Part shown: positions 1-7,126 of the stretch, piece by piece
Numbering within the stretch: the stretch's first letter is position 1
Layout of the letters: the number at the start of each line of letters is the position of its first letter
Assembly: GCF_014905415.1 (NCBI RefSeq)
Contig: NZ_BNEO01000005.1
Span: forward strand, 62,001-126,000
Length of the DNA: 64,000 bases
Source of the DNA: Virgibacillus salexigens
Lineage (GTDB): Bacteria; Bacillota; Bacilli; Bacillales; Amphibacillaceae
Reading direction: 5' to 3'
Position numbers and translations under genes: made by a program
The notes under the pieces: generated by a model
Database searches by the model: none
The model's input: the letters and a program-made list of their open reading frames with translations, nothing else
Told to the model about the DNA's origin: nothing

Positions 1-78
1 TTTAGAGGTCCTTATTCTCATAATGTTCTAGCTTCTTTATTGTTCATAAAAGCTGTTACTTTTCTTCTATAGAGGGCT

Positions 79-696
79 CTATAATTGCGATACGGCTTGG
101 TCTATATATTTCGCATTTGTAATAGCTGAGATGATTGAAACCCCATCTGCTCCAGCCTCCATCACAGATGCAGCATTATCAACAGAGATTCCTCCGATTC
201 CGACGATGGGGATATGGGGATAGGCATGTTTAACTTCTTTTACCCATTGGGTACCAACAGCAACTTTAGCATCCTCTTTTGTAGTTGTAGAGAATATTGG
301 TCCAACCCCCAAGTAATCAATGGAATCGATTGGACTATTGTTAAGCTCTGCCTGATTAGATATCGAAAGCCCAATCCACTTGTTTGGAAAACGGCGTCGC
401 AGCTCTGCTGCCGGTTTATCATCTTGACCTACATGTATACCGTCGGCATCTAATATTTCTGCTAATTCTTCATCATCATTAACGAAGAAAGGAATTTGGT
501 ATTGTTTGCATATATCCCGTAATTGTTTGCCTAATAAATATCTTTGAAATCCCTGTAATGCACCGTTTCCTTTTTCCCGATATTGAAATGCGGTTATTCC
601 AGCATTCGCTGCTTGTTTAAGGATTTCCTTAGGGTCGCCATTACAGTTTTGGCTTCCCATAATAAAATATTTTCTTAATGCTTGTCTTACTTCCAA
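79..696 (-). CDS. thiE: Thiamine phosphate synthase
   Basis: Couples HMP pyrophosphate with hydroxyethylthiazole phosphate to give thiamine phosphate, in the cytoplasm. The 205-residue length is normal for ThiE. Visible TIM-barrel motifs are QYREK at residues 38-42, ND at 73-74, ADGIHVGQDD at 84-93, GVGPIFSTTTK at 130-140 (pyrophosphate site) and GIGGI at 166-170. The start is a TTG, 7 bases after thiM, with an AGGAG sequence about 11 bases upstream; a weaker CAGGA lies directly before it. It is the last gene of the thiW-tenA-thiD-thiM-thiE operon, and only about 78 bases of apparently non-coding sequence follow to the window edge. Confidence 0.96.
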   Translation of the reverse strand: MEVRQALRKYFIMGSQNCNGDPKEILKQAANAGITAFQYREKGNGALQGFQRYLLGKQLRDICKQYQIPFFVNDDEELAEILDADGIHVGQDDKPAAELRRRFPNKWIGLSISNQAELNNSPIDSIDYLGVGPIFSTTTKEDAKVAVGTQWVKEVKHAYPHIPIVGIGGISVDNAASVMEAGADGVSIISAITNAKYIDQAVSQL

Positions 697-703
697 TTCC
701 TGA

Positions 704-1474
704 TTAGCTCCTTTCCAATTGCTCTGATTTCAAAGATAGTGCATCAATAAATGCTGGCAGGAAGCTTCCTGGACCGTAGACATATGATTGTGCTGCAGCA
801 TGTTCCGCTGCTAGTCCATAGAATTGTACAGCAGTAAGTGCTTGTTCTTCAATGGAGTAATTTGTTGTTAAACAAGCTGTTAGAATGGAGCCTAATAAGC
901 AGCCTGCACCAGTAATTTTTTCTAACCAGGCATGACCTGTTGTATTATGAATCATCTTTTCATTACTACAAATGACGTCTGTTTTTCCTGTAATAATAGC
1001 AGTTGTTTGGTACAATTTGGCTACTTTAGCTGCAATTTCTTCAACATTTCCATCACCAACAGATTCCACACCTTTTGTTTCCCATGGGATATCAACAAGT
1101 TGTGCCATTTCTCCAGCATTTCCCTTAATTGCTGTAAATGAAACAGCCTGTAATAATTGACGAACTCCGTCTTGCCTAAATGAAGTAGCCCCAACTCCGA
1201 CTGGGTCTAGCACAACAGGTATCCCTTTCTTATTGGCCGCTTTACCAGCGAGCTTCATTGCTTCCAGCTCCGTTAATGACGTTGTTCCAATATTGATCAA
1301 TACTCCATCAGCCGCCGCTGCCATCTCTTCAACTTCTTCCTTTGCTTTTGCCATAACTGGGGCTCCCCCAAAAGCCAGCAACCCGTTAGCTGAAAAGTTC
1401 ATGACAACTTCATTTGTGAGGTTATGGATTAGTGGAGTAGTTGCTTTAACCTCTTGAATGATCGAATCCTTCAT
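704..1474 (-). CDS. thiM: Hydroxyethylthiazole kinase
   Basis: Phosphorylates 4-methyl-5-(2-hydroxyethyl)thiazole, the thiazole half of thiamine, for salvage. The ribokinase-like fold shows HNLTN at residues 17-21, NFSANGLLAFGGAPVM at 26-41, DPVGVGATSFR at 90-100, KGNAGE at 117-122 and the anion-hole motif TGAGCLLGS at 188-196. The 256-residue length is slightly shorter than many ThiM proteins but complete. The ATG shares its A with the thiD stop (TAATG), so translation is probably coupled. The linked ThiW is a predicted thiazole importer, which fits uptake followed by phosphorylation and joining by ThiE. Confidence 0.96.
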   Translation of the reverse strand: MKDSIIQEVKATTPLIHNLTNEVVMNFSANGLLAFGGAPVMAKAKEEVEEMAAAADGVLINIGTTSLTELEAMKLAGKAANKKGIPVVLDPVGVGATSFRQDGVRQLLQAVSFTAIKGNAGEMAQLVDIPWETKGVESVGDGNVEEIAAKVAKLYQTTAIITGKTDVICSNEKMIHNTTGHAWLEKITGAGCLLGSILTACLTTNYSIEEQALTAVQFYGLAAEHAAAQSYVYGPGSFLPAFIDALSLKSEQLERS

Positions 1475-2277
1475 TATTTCACCCTTTCTTCTCTTATAGC
1501 CCAGTGATTGGTAGGACCGTTACCTGTTCCTAATGGAAAGGAATGCTTTATTGCTTCGGTCACATAGTGCTTTGCCATTTGAACAGCTTCGATTAAATGA
1601 AGCCCATTGCTTAAGTTTGCAGTAATTGCTGCTGAATAAGTACAACCAGTTCCATGGGTGTTCTTCGTATCAAATCGGTCCGCAGCAAATGTATGAAGTT
1701 GTGATCCATCATACAAAAAGTCAATTGCTTTCCCCTGTAAATGGCCCCCTTTGATAAGAGCTGCTTTTGGTCCATACGTATGGACAATTGATATGGCTGC
1801 TTCTTTCATATCCGCTAGGCTATTGATGGAATTTCCTATAATAAACTCCGCTTCGGGAATATTTGGGGTAACCAACGTTGCTATTGGTAATAATTGTTCT
1901 TTAAGAACCCCCCTTGCCTCTTCATCAATCAGAGGATCACCGCTTGTTGCTACCATAACAGGATCAATTACGTAAGGTGCATTTGTTTTTGGTATTGCAT
2001 CAGCAATTACTTCCATCATATCTCGGTTAGCAATCATTCCTGTTTTTATCGCATGAACTGGCATATCGGTTAATACAGATTGTAATTGATCATGTAACAT
2101 CCCTGTTGGTAAGTGATGGATGTTTTGGACTCCAGTTGTGTTTTGAGCAACCACAGAAGTAATGACAGACATCCCATAAACCTTCAATTCTTGAAATGTC
2201 TTAAGGTCTGCCTGTATTCCTGCACCTCCACTAGGATCCGTTCCCGCGATAGTTAGTACACTTGGAGGTATACTCAT
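1474..2277 (-). CDS. thiD: Hydroxymethylpyrimidine/phosphomethylpyrimidine kinase
   Basis: Phosphorylates HMP and then HMP phosphate to give HMP pyrophosphate for ThiE. Ribokinase-type motifs are GTDPSGGAGIQAD near the N-terminus, DPVMVATSGDPL mid-protein and GTGCTYSAAI near the C-terminus. I chose the ATG at 2277, giving 267 residues, because it overlaps the tenA stop as ATGA and follows an AAGGTG ribosome site. A reading-frame extension to 2307 adds ten non-family residues inside tenA. TenA salvages pyrimidine and ThiD activates it, so adjacent genes carry out consecutive steps. Confidence 0.95.
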   Translation of the reverse strand: MSIPPSVLTIAGTDPSGGAGIQADLKTFQELKVYGMSVITSVVAQNTTGVQNIHHLPTGMLHDQLQSVLTDMPVHAIKTGMIANRDMMEVIADAIPKTNAPYVIDPVMVATSGDPLIDEEARGVLKEQLLPIATLVTPNIPEAEFIIGNSINSLADMKEAAISIVHTYGPKAALIKGGHLQGKAIDFLYDGSQLHTFAADRFDTKNTHGTGCTYSAAITANLSNGLHLIEAVQMAKHYVTEAIKHSFPLGTGNGPTNHWAIREERVK

Positions 2278-2966
2278 TGATTGGTCACCTTCTTTTCTCC
2301 CGGCCATTCTTCACAGGTGTAAGCCATCTCCCAGAATTTAAGTTCCAACTGGCAGCTTTTTCGAAAAGCTTCGCTAATTAGATCTTGTTCTGATTTTGAT
2401 GCATTGGCTGCTAATATATCGAGCCGGCTTCTCATTTCAGTTGTTGTTTTCTCTACCTCATCACTTGCATAAAAGCTAATCCAGTCATAAAATGGATGAT
2501 CTCTTGTTGGGTGGAATTGCTTCATCAATTCTTTCCCTATTTCTAAATACGTCCATGGGCATGGAAGTAGTGCTCCGAGTATTTCACCGGATGTCCCCAT
2601 TTGGGCATGGTACATCATATGTTTTATATAATGGTCTGCTGTTGGTGGAAGAGGGTGTCCTTGTAAATCTTCATACTTAACCCCAATATGATCACAAAAA
2701 TTTCGGTGGGGGTGGATTTCATCATTTAATACAAAGTTTATTTGGTCAAAGAAATAGGCAATATCTTCTCGCTTTTTAGACTTTGCTAAGGCTATCCCAT
2801 AAATTTGCATAAATGCATTCAAATATTCGAAATCCGCTTTAATATAATGAGCAAGGGCTTTATCGGGGATCGTTCCATTTCCGACGCCTTGAACAAATGG
2901 ATGTTCAAAAATGAGCGCAAAGATATCATTATTTTCTTGTCTTAAATGATCTGTGAAACACATCAT
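2274..2966 (-). CDS. tenA: Aminopyrimidine aminohydrolase (thiaminase II)
   Basis: Hydrolyses aminomethyl-pyrimidine breakdown products of thiamine to HMP for salvage; in other Bacilli it works with ThiD. The 230-residue all-helical TenA/PQQC fold is recognisable. Asp45 (KADFEYL) and Cys136 in LPCPWTYLEIG match the family's substrate and catalytic positions, and Tyr140 follows. The AAAGGAGGC ribosome site lies close to an ATG pair, and either Met could start. The gene is preceded by its own TPP riboswitch, so it can be regulated separately from thiW. It overlaps thiD by four bases. Confidence 0.95.
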   Translation of the reverse strand: MMCFTDHLRQENNDIFALIFEHPFVQGVGNGTIPDKALAHYIKADFEYLNAFMQIYGIALAKSKKREDIAYFFDQINFVLNDEIHPHRNFCDHIGVKYEDLQGHPLPPTADHYIKHMMYHAQMGTSGEILGALLPCPWTYLEIGKELMKQFHPTRDHPFYDWISFYASDEVEKTTTEMRSRLDILAANASKSEQDLISEAFRKSCQLELKFWEMAYTCEEWPGEKKVTNQ

Positions 2967-3041
2967 TTAGCCTCCTTTATTATGGGACGCTACTAGAGGA
3001 ATTAAAGTAGATAAATAGAGGAGTGTTATGATAATTTCCTC

Positions 3042-3130
3042 ACTACTTTCCTGCGCTGGTATTAGCCAGATCAGGTTCAAAGGGACAAAGGAAGCGTTCC
3101 TTATCTCAGCAACATGGCGCCCCTAGTAGT
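3042..3130 (-). promoter_or_regulatory. TPP riboswitch 2, between thiW and tenA
   Basis: The minus strand contains the conserved THI-element parts: CTGAGA, ACCTGATCTGG and an ACTACT/AGTAGT P1 helix at both ends. The 5' half of P1 is made by the last codons and TAG stop of thiW (3123-3130). No hairpin plus U-run is found before tenA. Instead GAGGAAATT (3033-3041) can pair with AATTCCTC (2996-3003), and CTCCTC (3018-3023) could pair with the tenA ribosome site. Translational control is therefore more likely than attenuation; that part is inference. Confidence 0.95.
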
Positions 3131-3620
3131 TTCCTTGTAAACGAATAATATGTTCTTGTTTTACTTTTAATAAGATGATCCAACCAATAAATGCTCCAGA
3201 TATACTGCTTGCCAAGAAGGATGGCATAAAAAATAGTGCACCTGTACCACTATTCATAAATAGTTTGGCGAAAGGGACAGCAAAGAGAGAACCGATGATT
3301 CCTGTGCCGATAATTTCTCCAAAGACAGCAGCTATTTTTTTACCTACCCAACGATAAAGCATTCCTGCTAGGAAAGCACCAATCATCGCACCAGGGAATG
3401 CTAACAGTGTACCTAGACCAATCATGTTTCGTAATAAACCGATTGTGAAAGCAATCACTACAGCTGGGCCAGGTCCTAATGTAATGGCAGCTATGACATT
3501 TACAGCATGCTGCACAGGGTAAGCCTTAGCAATTCCAGCAGGAAACCAAAGAAATTGGGCTCCTAACGTACCAATCGCTATAAATACAGCCATGTATGTT
3601 AGTAAATAGGTTTTTCTCAT
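3123..3620 (-). CDS. thiW: ECF transporter S component ThiW (predicted thiazole uptake)
   Basis: Membrane substrate-binding subunit of an energy-coupling-factor transporter. ThiW proteins are predicted, from TPP-riboswitch and thiM linkage, to import hydroxyethylthiazole; the energising EcfA/EcfT subunits are not in this window. The 165-residue protein has five to six hydrophobic segments, an N-terminal MRKTYLLTYMAVFIAIGTLG and the family-like block GPGPAVVIAFTIGLLRN. The ATG is 15 bases from its AAGGAG, too far for ordinary initiation. A three-codon ORF (ATG AAT CCA TGA, 3617-3628) fits that ribosome site and overlaps the thiW ATG as ATGA. The stop codon lies inside the second riboswitch. 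Confidence 0.9.
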   Translation of the reverse strand: MRKTYLLTYMAVFIAIGTLGAQFLWFPAGIAKAYPVQHAVNVIAAITLGPGPAVVIAFTIGLLRNMIGLGTLLAFPGAMIGAFLAGMLYRWVGKKIAAVFGEIIGTGIIGSLFAVPFAKLFMNSGTGALFFMPSFLASSISGAFIGWIILLKVKQEHIIRLQGNY

Positions 3621-3693
3621 GGATTCATAAATGAGCTCCTTTTTGTTATAGATTTAAGCTTAGTAAATGTTCTCTGTTTGTTTTTACGACTAT

Positions 3694-3726
3694 GAAAAAG
3701 CCAGATCCTTTGGGGACCTGGCTTCG
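3694..3726 (-). terminator. Riboswitch-controlled intrinsic terminator before thiW
   Basis: On the minus strand a GCCAGGTCCCC/GGATCTGGC hairpin is followed by TTTTTC. It sits about 30 bases after the first TPP aptamer and about 75 bases before thiW, the usual place for an expression platform. The likely action is premature termination when TPP is bound. Confidence 0.85.
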
Positions 3727-3753
3727 GTTATGAAATAGAAAGACGCTATGCCT

Positions 3754-3849
3754 ACTACTTCCCTCCGCTGGTATTAACCAGATCAGGTCTGTAAGAGTCA
3801 GAAGCTCAACTGCTTCCTCTCAGCCCACGCCATGGGCACCCCTAGTAGT
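3754..3849 (-). promoter_or_regulatory. TPP riboswitch 1, leader of thiW operon
   Basis: The minus strand carries a second complete THI element: P1 ACTACT/AGTAGT at the ends, CTGAGA at 3818-3823 and CCTGATCTGG at 3778-3787. It is followed by an intrinsic terminator and then thiW. It probably controls the whole operon by transcription attenuation. Confidence 0.95.
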
Positions 3850-3893
3850 CTATGAATATTTAGTTATGTTTCACTTCACTAAGCTTTATTATT

Positions 3894-3922
3894 AGCATAA
3901 CAAATCAAATCATGTTTGTCAT
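3894..3922 (-). promoter_or_regulatory. Candidate sigma-A promoter for thiW operon
   Basis: On the minus strand ATGACA is separated by 17 bases from TATGCT, with a TG one base before the -10 (extended -10). It lies about 45 bases upstream of riboswitch 1, the expected distance for a leader transcript. The -35 differs from TTGACA by one base. Confidence 0.6.
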
Positions 3923-4047
3923 TCATAAACCGAATGAGCAATTAATAAAACTACGAACCATAAAAGCTAGTTTAAGCAAACGATTGATTAAACTTATACT
4001 TTATAACCCTCATATACGTACGGATATCTAAAGGTTTTTAAGTAAAT

Positions 4048-4082
4048 GAAAAGGCCATTTCGCACAAGAAAATGGCCTTTTC
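4048..4082. terminator. Terminator between cotX-like gene and thi operon
   Basis: AAAAGGCCATTT and AAAATGGCCTTTT form a near-perfect stem with an 8-base loop and A/T runs on both sides. It lies about 40 bases beyond the stop of the minus-strand CotX-like gene, so its main job is probably to end that transcript. The flanking 3850-4121 region otherwise holds only the thi promoter. Confidence 0.8.
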
Positions 4083-4121
4083 GTTTATGATTATTTAATA
4101 GGTTATTTTGTAGGTTGAAAA

Positions 4122-4742
4122 TTATAGAATATCTAATCTAACAACTAGTGCAATCAAGATTTGAAGCAACACTTGAACGTTGATCGCGATATCTGTATCG
4201 GAAGTAGATACTTCTACGCCACGAGAGTTTTCAATAAATACTTGCTGTTTATTCACTTGGCTGGATTTTAGTTTAGCAAATAGGTCTTGTGTTACCTCGT
4301 CTGCTTGGTTCCCATCTGCAATAGAGATACTAATTACAATAGCAATGGCAACCTGTAGCGCTACCTGTACATTAAGTGCAGCTTGAATGTCAGATGATGT
4401 CACATTTACATCACAAGAATCTTTGATAATAATGGATTCAATAGATTGTTGAACATTTTTCAATTCACCGCTTGCTTCTTGATCTACGGTAGGATCATCA
4501 AATGGATGGCACATCGATGTGTCTAAGGCTCTCCATTTTTTATCTTCTCCTCGGGAATCATTACAAGAATTATGACATGAATCATGACATGAATCATGAC
4601 GAGAATCATTGCAAGAATCATAACTTGGACGTACATTACTACAGCTGTCACAAACATTTTCATGACGACCACGTCTTCTCCTATCTATTGTTCTGCCGCA
4701 ATCTTCACAGCAAGACTTCTCAAACGCTTTTGATCTTGACAT
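4122..4742 (-). CDS. Spore coat protein, CotX/CotV family
   Basis: Structural protein of the outer spore coat or crust. Two Coat_X-type units are visible at about residues 98-143 and 166-206, each with an ALNVQVALQ/AINVQVLLQ core and a hydrophobic tail. The N-terminus (11-34) has two CxxC pairs separated by a basic RRRRGR stretch, like a zinc ribbon. Residues 41-64 are six four-residue repeats of xDS(C/R) type. Cysteine-rich segments suggest disulphide or metal cross-linking. The next gene upstream is CotW-like, as in the B. subtilis cotVWXYZ cluster. A CATAAGATA sequence upstream fits a sigma-K -10, but no matching -35 is clear. Confidence 0.88.
   Translation of the reverse strand: MSRSKAFEKSCCEDCGRTIDRRRRGRHENVCDSCSNVRPSYDSCNDSRHDSCHDSCHNSCNDSRGEDKKWRALDTSMCHPFDDPTVDQEASGELKNVQQSIESIIIKDSCDVNVTSSDIQAALNVQVALQVAIAIVISISIADGNQADEVTQDLFAKLKSSQVNKQQVFIENSRGVEVSTSDTDIAINVQVLLQILIALVVRLDIL
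4555..4626 (-). repeat. Six 12-bp tandem repeats inside cotX-like gene
   Basis: Six consecutive 12-base units beginning GAAT(C/T)AT (plus strand) encode YDSC, NDSR, HDSC, HDSC, HNSC and NDSR. The two central units, GAATCATGACAT and its neighbours, differ by only a few bases. The copy number could vary between strains by slippage. Confidence 0.85.
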
Positions 4743-4868
4743 AGTATTATTTCCTCCTTCTTCTCGTTTAGAATATCTTATGTCTCAAAATTGAAATAGG
4801 AAGGGTGATTGTACCAAGATAAACTACCTATTTATTGGAGAAATAATTGTTTTTTAAAAGACAAGAGG

Positions 4869-4903
4869 AAATCCCGGTAATTTTTGTTGATTTACCGGGA
4901 TTT
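4869..4903. terminator. Terminator downstream of cotW-like gene
   Basis: AAATCCCGGTAA and TTTACCGGGATTT form a 12-bp stem around a T-rich loop. It lies about 55 bases after the CotW-like stop and before the CotX-like promoter region, which suggests the two coat genes are separate transcripts. Confidence 0.75.
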
Positions 4904-4956
4904 AGATTTAACTTTGAATATAGGGGGTTTTAAAAATTGATCTATTTGTCTATTAT

Positions 4957-5163
4957 TTATTTTGTTTCATCTTCCTCATTATTACTTTTCATTACGCCAT
5001 CCACATCTTTCCTTAGCTTGCTAACCATATCTTTAAGTGTTTCTTTATCTGTTTCACTTACTTTCGTTTTATCTAACGTAACACCGTGCTTTTTTAATGT
5101 TGCATCTAAAAGAAAATCGACAATATGGCTTGAAGCATTATTATTTTGATTGTTTTTACTCAA
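4957..5163 (-). CDS. Small spore coat protein, CotW-like
   Basis: A 68-residue hydrophilic protein. The central stretch KKHGVTLDKTKVSETDKE followed by LKDMVSKLRKDV resembles the conserved part of B. subtilis CotW (a KHGVT block, then an acidic/basic amphipathic helix). This resemblance is from memory of the family, not a search. I chose the TTG at 5163 because a strong GGAGGTGG ribosome site ends 5 bases before it; an ORF extending to 5181 would include that site. Location beside a CotX-family gene supports a coat role. Function in the coat is structural and poorly defined. Confidence 0.68.
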   Translation of the reverse strand: MSKNNQNNNASSHIVDFLLDATLKKHGVTLDKTKVSETDKETLKDMVSKLRKDVDGVMKSNNEEDETK

Positions 5164-5300
5164 TTCTTCCACCTCCAGCAAAGCTTTTTATATAGTATAT
5201 TCTCACAAGAGGTAATCGTGCTAAGATACTAGTCTATTTATGGGTTATATGAATCTATAGGATAAAGGTGGAATTATCGCTCCATGAAATAAATGCCCTT

Positions 5301-5328
5301 ACTAATGGCTATTGTGGCACATATATTG
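5301..5328 (+). promoter_or_regulatory. Candidate sigma-K promoter for DUF2642 gene pair
   Basis: AC, a 17-base spacer and CATATATTG match the sigma-K pattern AC-N17-CATAnnnTA with one mismatch. It is placed about 35 bases before the start codon. Sigma-K drives late mother-cell genes such as coat proteins, consistent with the neighbours. Confidence 0.45.
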
Positions 5329-5361
5329 AATAGAAATATATTATAGAAAGGATGAATATCA

Positions 5362-5736
5362 TTGGCACTAACAAATGGACAGCGTAGTCTACTAGAGCTG
5401 CTAAATCAATTGTCTCAGAACCTAGCTAATAGCAGTGGCATAAGTAAAGACGTATCTGTAAATTTACCAGGAATTGGTGTGGATGTTGGGCTTGACCTAG
5501 GTGGTAACGGCGGTGCTGGAGACACAGGAGATAATGGGGGTACACCTGACACGCCTACTACAATCCGAGATGTACTTTTAGGTCTAGTTAATGAACAAGT
5601 AGAACTAACCACTCCTTTTGGAATGGTAACAGGGACATTGCTAGCAGTAAGAGATGATTATGTTGTTGTAATTGAGAATACCGGGTCACAAGCACTTGTC
5701 CGAATCGATAAGATTGAATTTGTCAGTGAACTATAA
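5362..5736 (+). CDS. DUF2642 protein, probable spore surface component
   Basis: A 124-residue protein started by TTG after GAAAGGATG. It has an N-terminal helix (residues 1-30), a VNLPGIGVDVGLDLGG segment, a Gly/Asp/Thr/Pro-rich linker at about 50-65, and a C-terminal DUF2642 domain (about 66-124) with VNEQVELTTPFGMVTGTLLAV and a repeated beta-strand pattern. DUF2642 proteins occur in spore-formers and are often coat-associated; their biochemical role is unknown. The linker and N-terminus are longer than in short YuzF-type members. It is 13 bases ahead of a second, shorter family member and adjoins the glycan island. Confidence 0.72.
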   Translation: MALTNGQRSLLELLNQLSQNLANSSGISKDVSVNLPGIGVDVGLDLGGNGGAGDTGDNGGTPDTPTTIRDVLLGLVNEQVELTTPFGMVTGTLLAVRDDYVVVIENTGSQALVRIDKIEFVSEL

Positions 5737-5749
5737 AGGAGGATTATAA

Positions 5750-5962
5750 ATGTTTGAAGATGCATTTGCAGCTGAACTTGCAACGCAATTGGGTTCTACT
5801 GTTGAGGTAGCTACAGATAACAACTTAATAGAAGGAATTCTTTCAACAGTGACTGCGGAATTGGTATTAGTAATTGATGTAAGCAGCGGATACGGTGATA
5901 ATGTGAAAATCTATATATCGTTAGACGCAATTAACTTCGTTCGTTTCCCTGTAGCAGCTTAA
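5750..5962 (+). CDS. Small DUF2642-like protein
   Basis: A 70-residue single-domain protein after AAAGGAGG, co-transcribed with the gene before it and closed by a strong terminator. The strand pattern (GSTVEVATDNNLIEGILSTVTAELVLVIDV, quoted here only as overall composition of residues 15-44) matches the C-terminal half of its neighbour: a first strand, a short turn, then a hydrophobic strand ending in a valine-rich stretch. It has no signal peptide or membrane segment. A small beta-barrel spore protein is likely. Function is not known. Confidence 0.6.
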   Translation: MFEDAFAAELATQLGSTVEVATDNNLIEGILSTVTAELVLVIDVSSGYGDNVKIYISLDAINFVRFPVAA

Positions 5963-5971
5963 ATAAAATAA

Positions 5972-6006
5972 AAAATACCCTGATATAAAGTTCAGGGTAT
6001 TTTTTA
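5972..6006 (+). terminator. Terminator after DUF2642 pair
   Basis: AATACCCTGA and TTCAGGGTATT form a stem with a 7-base loop, followed by TTTTTAT. It lies 10 bases after the stop of the preceding gene. Confidence 0.9.
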
Positions 6007-6054
6007 TATTGTTTTTTCATAAGTTTATTCCAAAAGTCATACGATGAAATGATA

Positions 6055-6078
6055 AGCGTACACTTCCAAGTGTACGCT
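6055..6078 (-). terminator. Probable terminator of minus-strand oxidoreductase gene
   Basis: AGCGTACACTT and AAGTGTACGCT are a perfect 11-bp inverted repeat with a 2-base centre, just after the stop codon at 6087. The following minus-strand sequence is only weakly T-rich, so termination efficiency is uncertain. Confidence 0.5.
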
Positions 6079-6086
6079 GACAATAC

Positions 6087-6995
6087 TTAATTCAACTTAC
6101 TTATTGCATTACCGATTTGGTTGGTAAGCTGAAGTGCTTTTATCCCATCTTCGCCCGAGACTTTTGGTTGATCGTTGTTTTGGATGCAACGTATAAAATC
6201 CATTAACTGTAAGTGGAGCGGTTCGATCTCATCATCAATCACAGTTATGCTTGTTATGCCTGATCGTACGATTTTTAATTGCTTTTGAATGATGTCGACA
6301 TCAAATAGAGCGTCTTCGGTTAAAATCTGGATAGACCTTATTTTTCTTTTCGATTTAAAGCTGGCGGTTAATTGTACAATAATGTCTTTAACAGATGTAG
6401 CAATAACAACCGCGTGTTTTGGGGTGTTTTCAATGATTTTACCAAAAGCATGAAAGTCGTCAATGGTATCTTGAAGAATAGCTTGTAGGATATAAAGGTC
6501 ATGGATCATTAAATCAGCTACTACATCTACATTTTTAATACGGTGATGATATGGATTCATTCGATGAAATTCCATTCCAATGATCTTTTCATCTGTTAAT
6601 TCCTTTATCAGTAATTGAATTATTGGATTAAATAGTTCAATATGACCGACTTGAAGCTTTATTCCCGCCTTTTTCGCTTTTTTGACCAAATCGTTTGCCT
6701 GAACAACCGTACTAGTTATTGGTTTTTCCATTAGGATGTGCACGTTGTGCTTAATACAGGTTAAGCCAATTGGGTAATGGTATTCAGTTGGTACAGCTAT
6801 ACTTATTGCATCAACTTGTTGGAGAAGGTTATCCATCGATTGAAATTGTCTCACATTATATTTGTTCGCCATATCATTTGCCCTTTGTTCATCTTTATCA
6901 AAAATACCAACTAGTTGGCAGTGTTCATGCATGGATAAATATGTTCGAATATGATTTTCTCCCATCTTTCCTGTGCCAATTACACCAACTCTCAT
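6087..6995 (-). CDS. Gfo/Idh/MocA oxidoreductase, probable UDP-sugar 3-dehydrogenase
   Basis: NAD-dependent sugar oxidoreductase of 302 residues. The N-terminus has the Rossmann motif GVIGTGKMGENH. EKPITST (about residue 93) is the family's catalytic-lysine EKP motif. VGHIELFNP (about 120) is characteristic of members that oxidise C3 of UDP-GlcNAc or its uronate. I chose the ATG at 6995 with GAGGAG upstream; 37 extra residues of the longer frame are not family-like. In this cluster it fits the WbpB/GnnA role, making the 3-keto sugar for the aminotransferase at 19141. It is a lone minus-strand gene divergent from the next glycosyltransferase. Confidence 0.82.
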   Translation of the reverse strand: MRVGVIGTGKMGENHIRTYLSMHEHCQLVGIFDKDEQRANDMANKYNVRQFQSMDNLLQQVDAISIAVPTEYHYPIGLTCIKHNVHILMEKPITSTVVQANDLVKKAKKAGIKLQVGHIELFNPIIQLLIKELTDEKIIGMEFHRMNPYHHRIKNVDVVADLMIHDLYILQAILQDTIDDFHAFGKIIENTPKHAVVIATSVKDIIVQLTASFKSKRKIRSIQILTEDALFDVDIIQKQLKIVRSGITSITVIDDEIEPLHLQLMDFIRCIQNNDQPKVSGEDGIKALQLTNQIGNAISKLN

Positions 6996-7126
6996 AATAA
7001 ATCTCCTCACTCTGATGACTCCTTGTTCTATATCGTATGCATGAGCTTGTAAGCGAGATAGACTGACATAACACAAATAAATAAAATTGGCCTTTGACCT
7101 GTTCAATTAAGAAGGGAGGTGGCAAT

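Noticed and set aside
6995-7106. Longer N-terminus for the Gfo/Idh/MocA gene
   Set aside because: No ribosome site at 7106 and the added residues do not look like the family; the ATG at 6995 follows GAGGAG.
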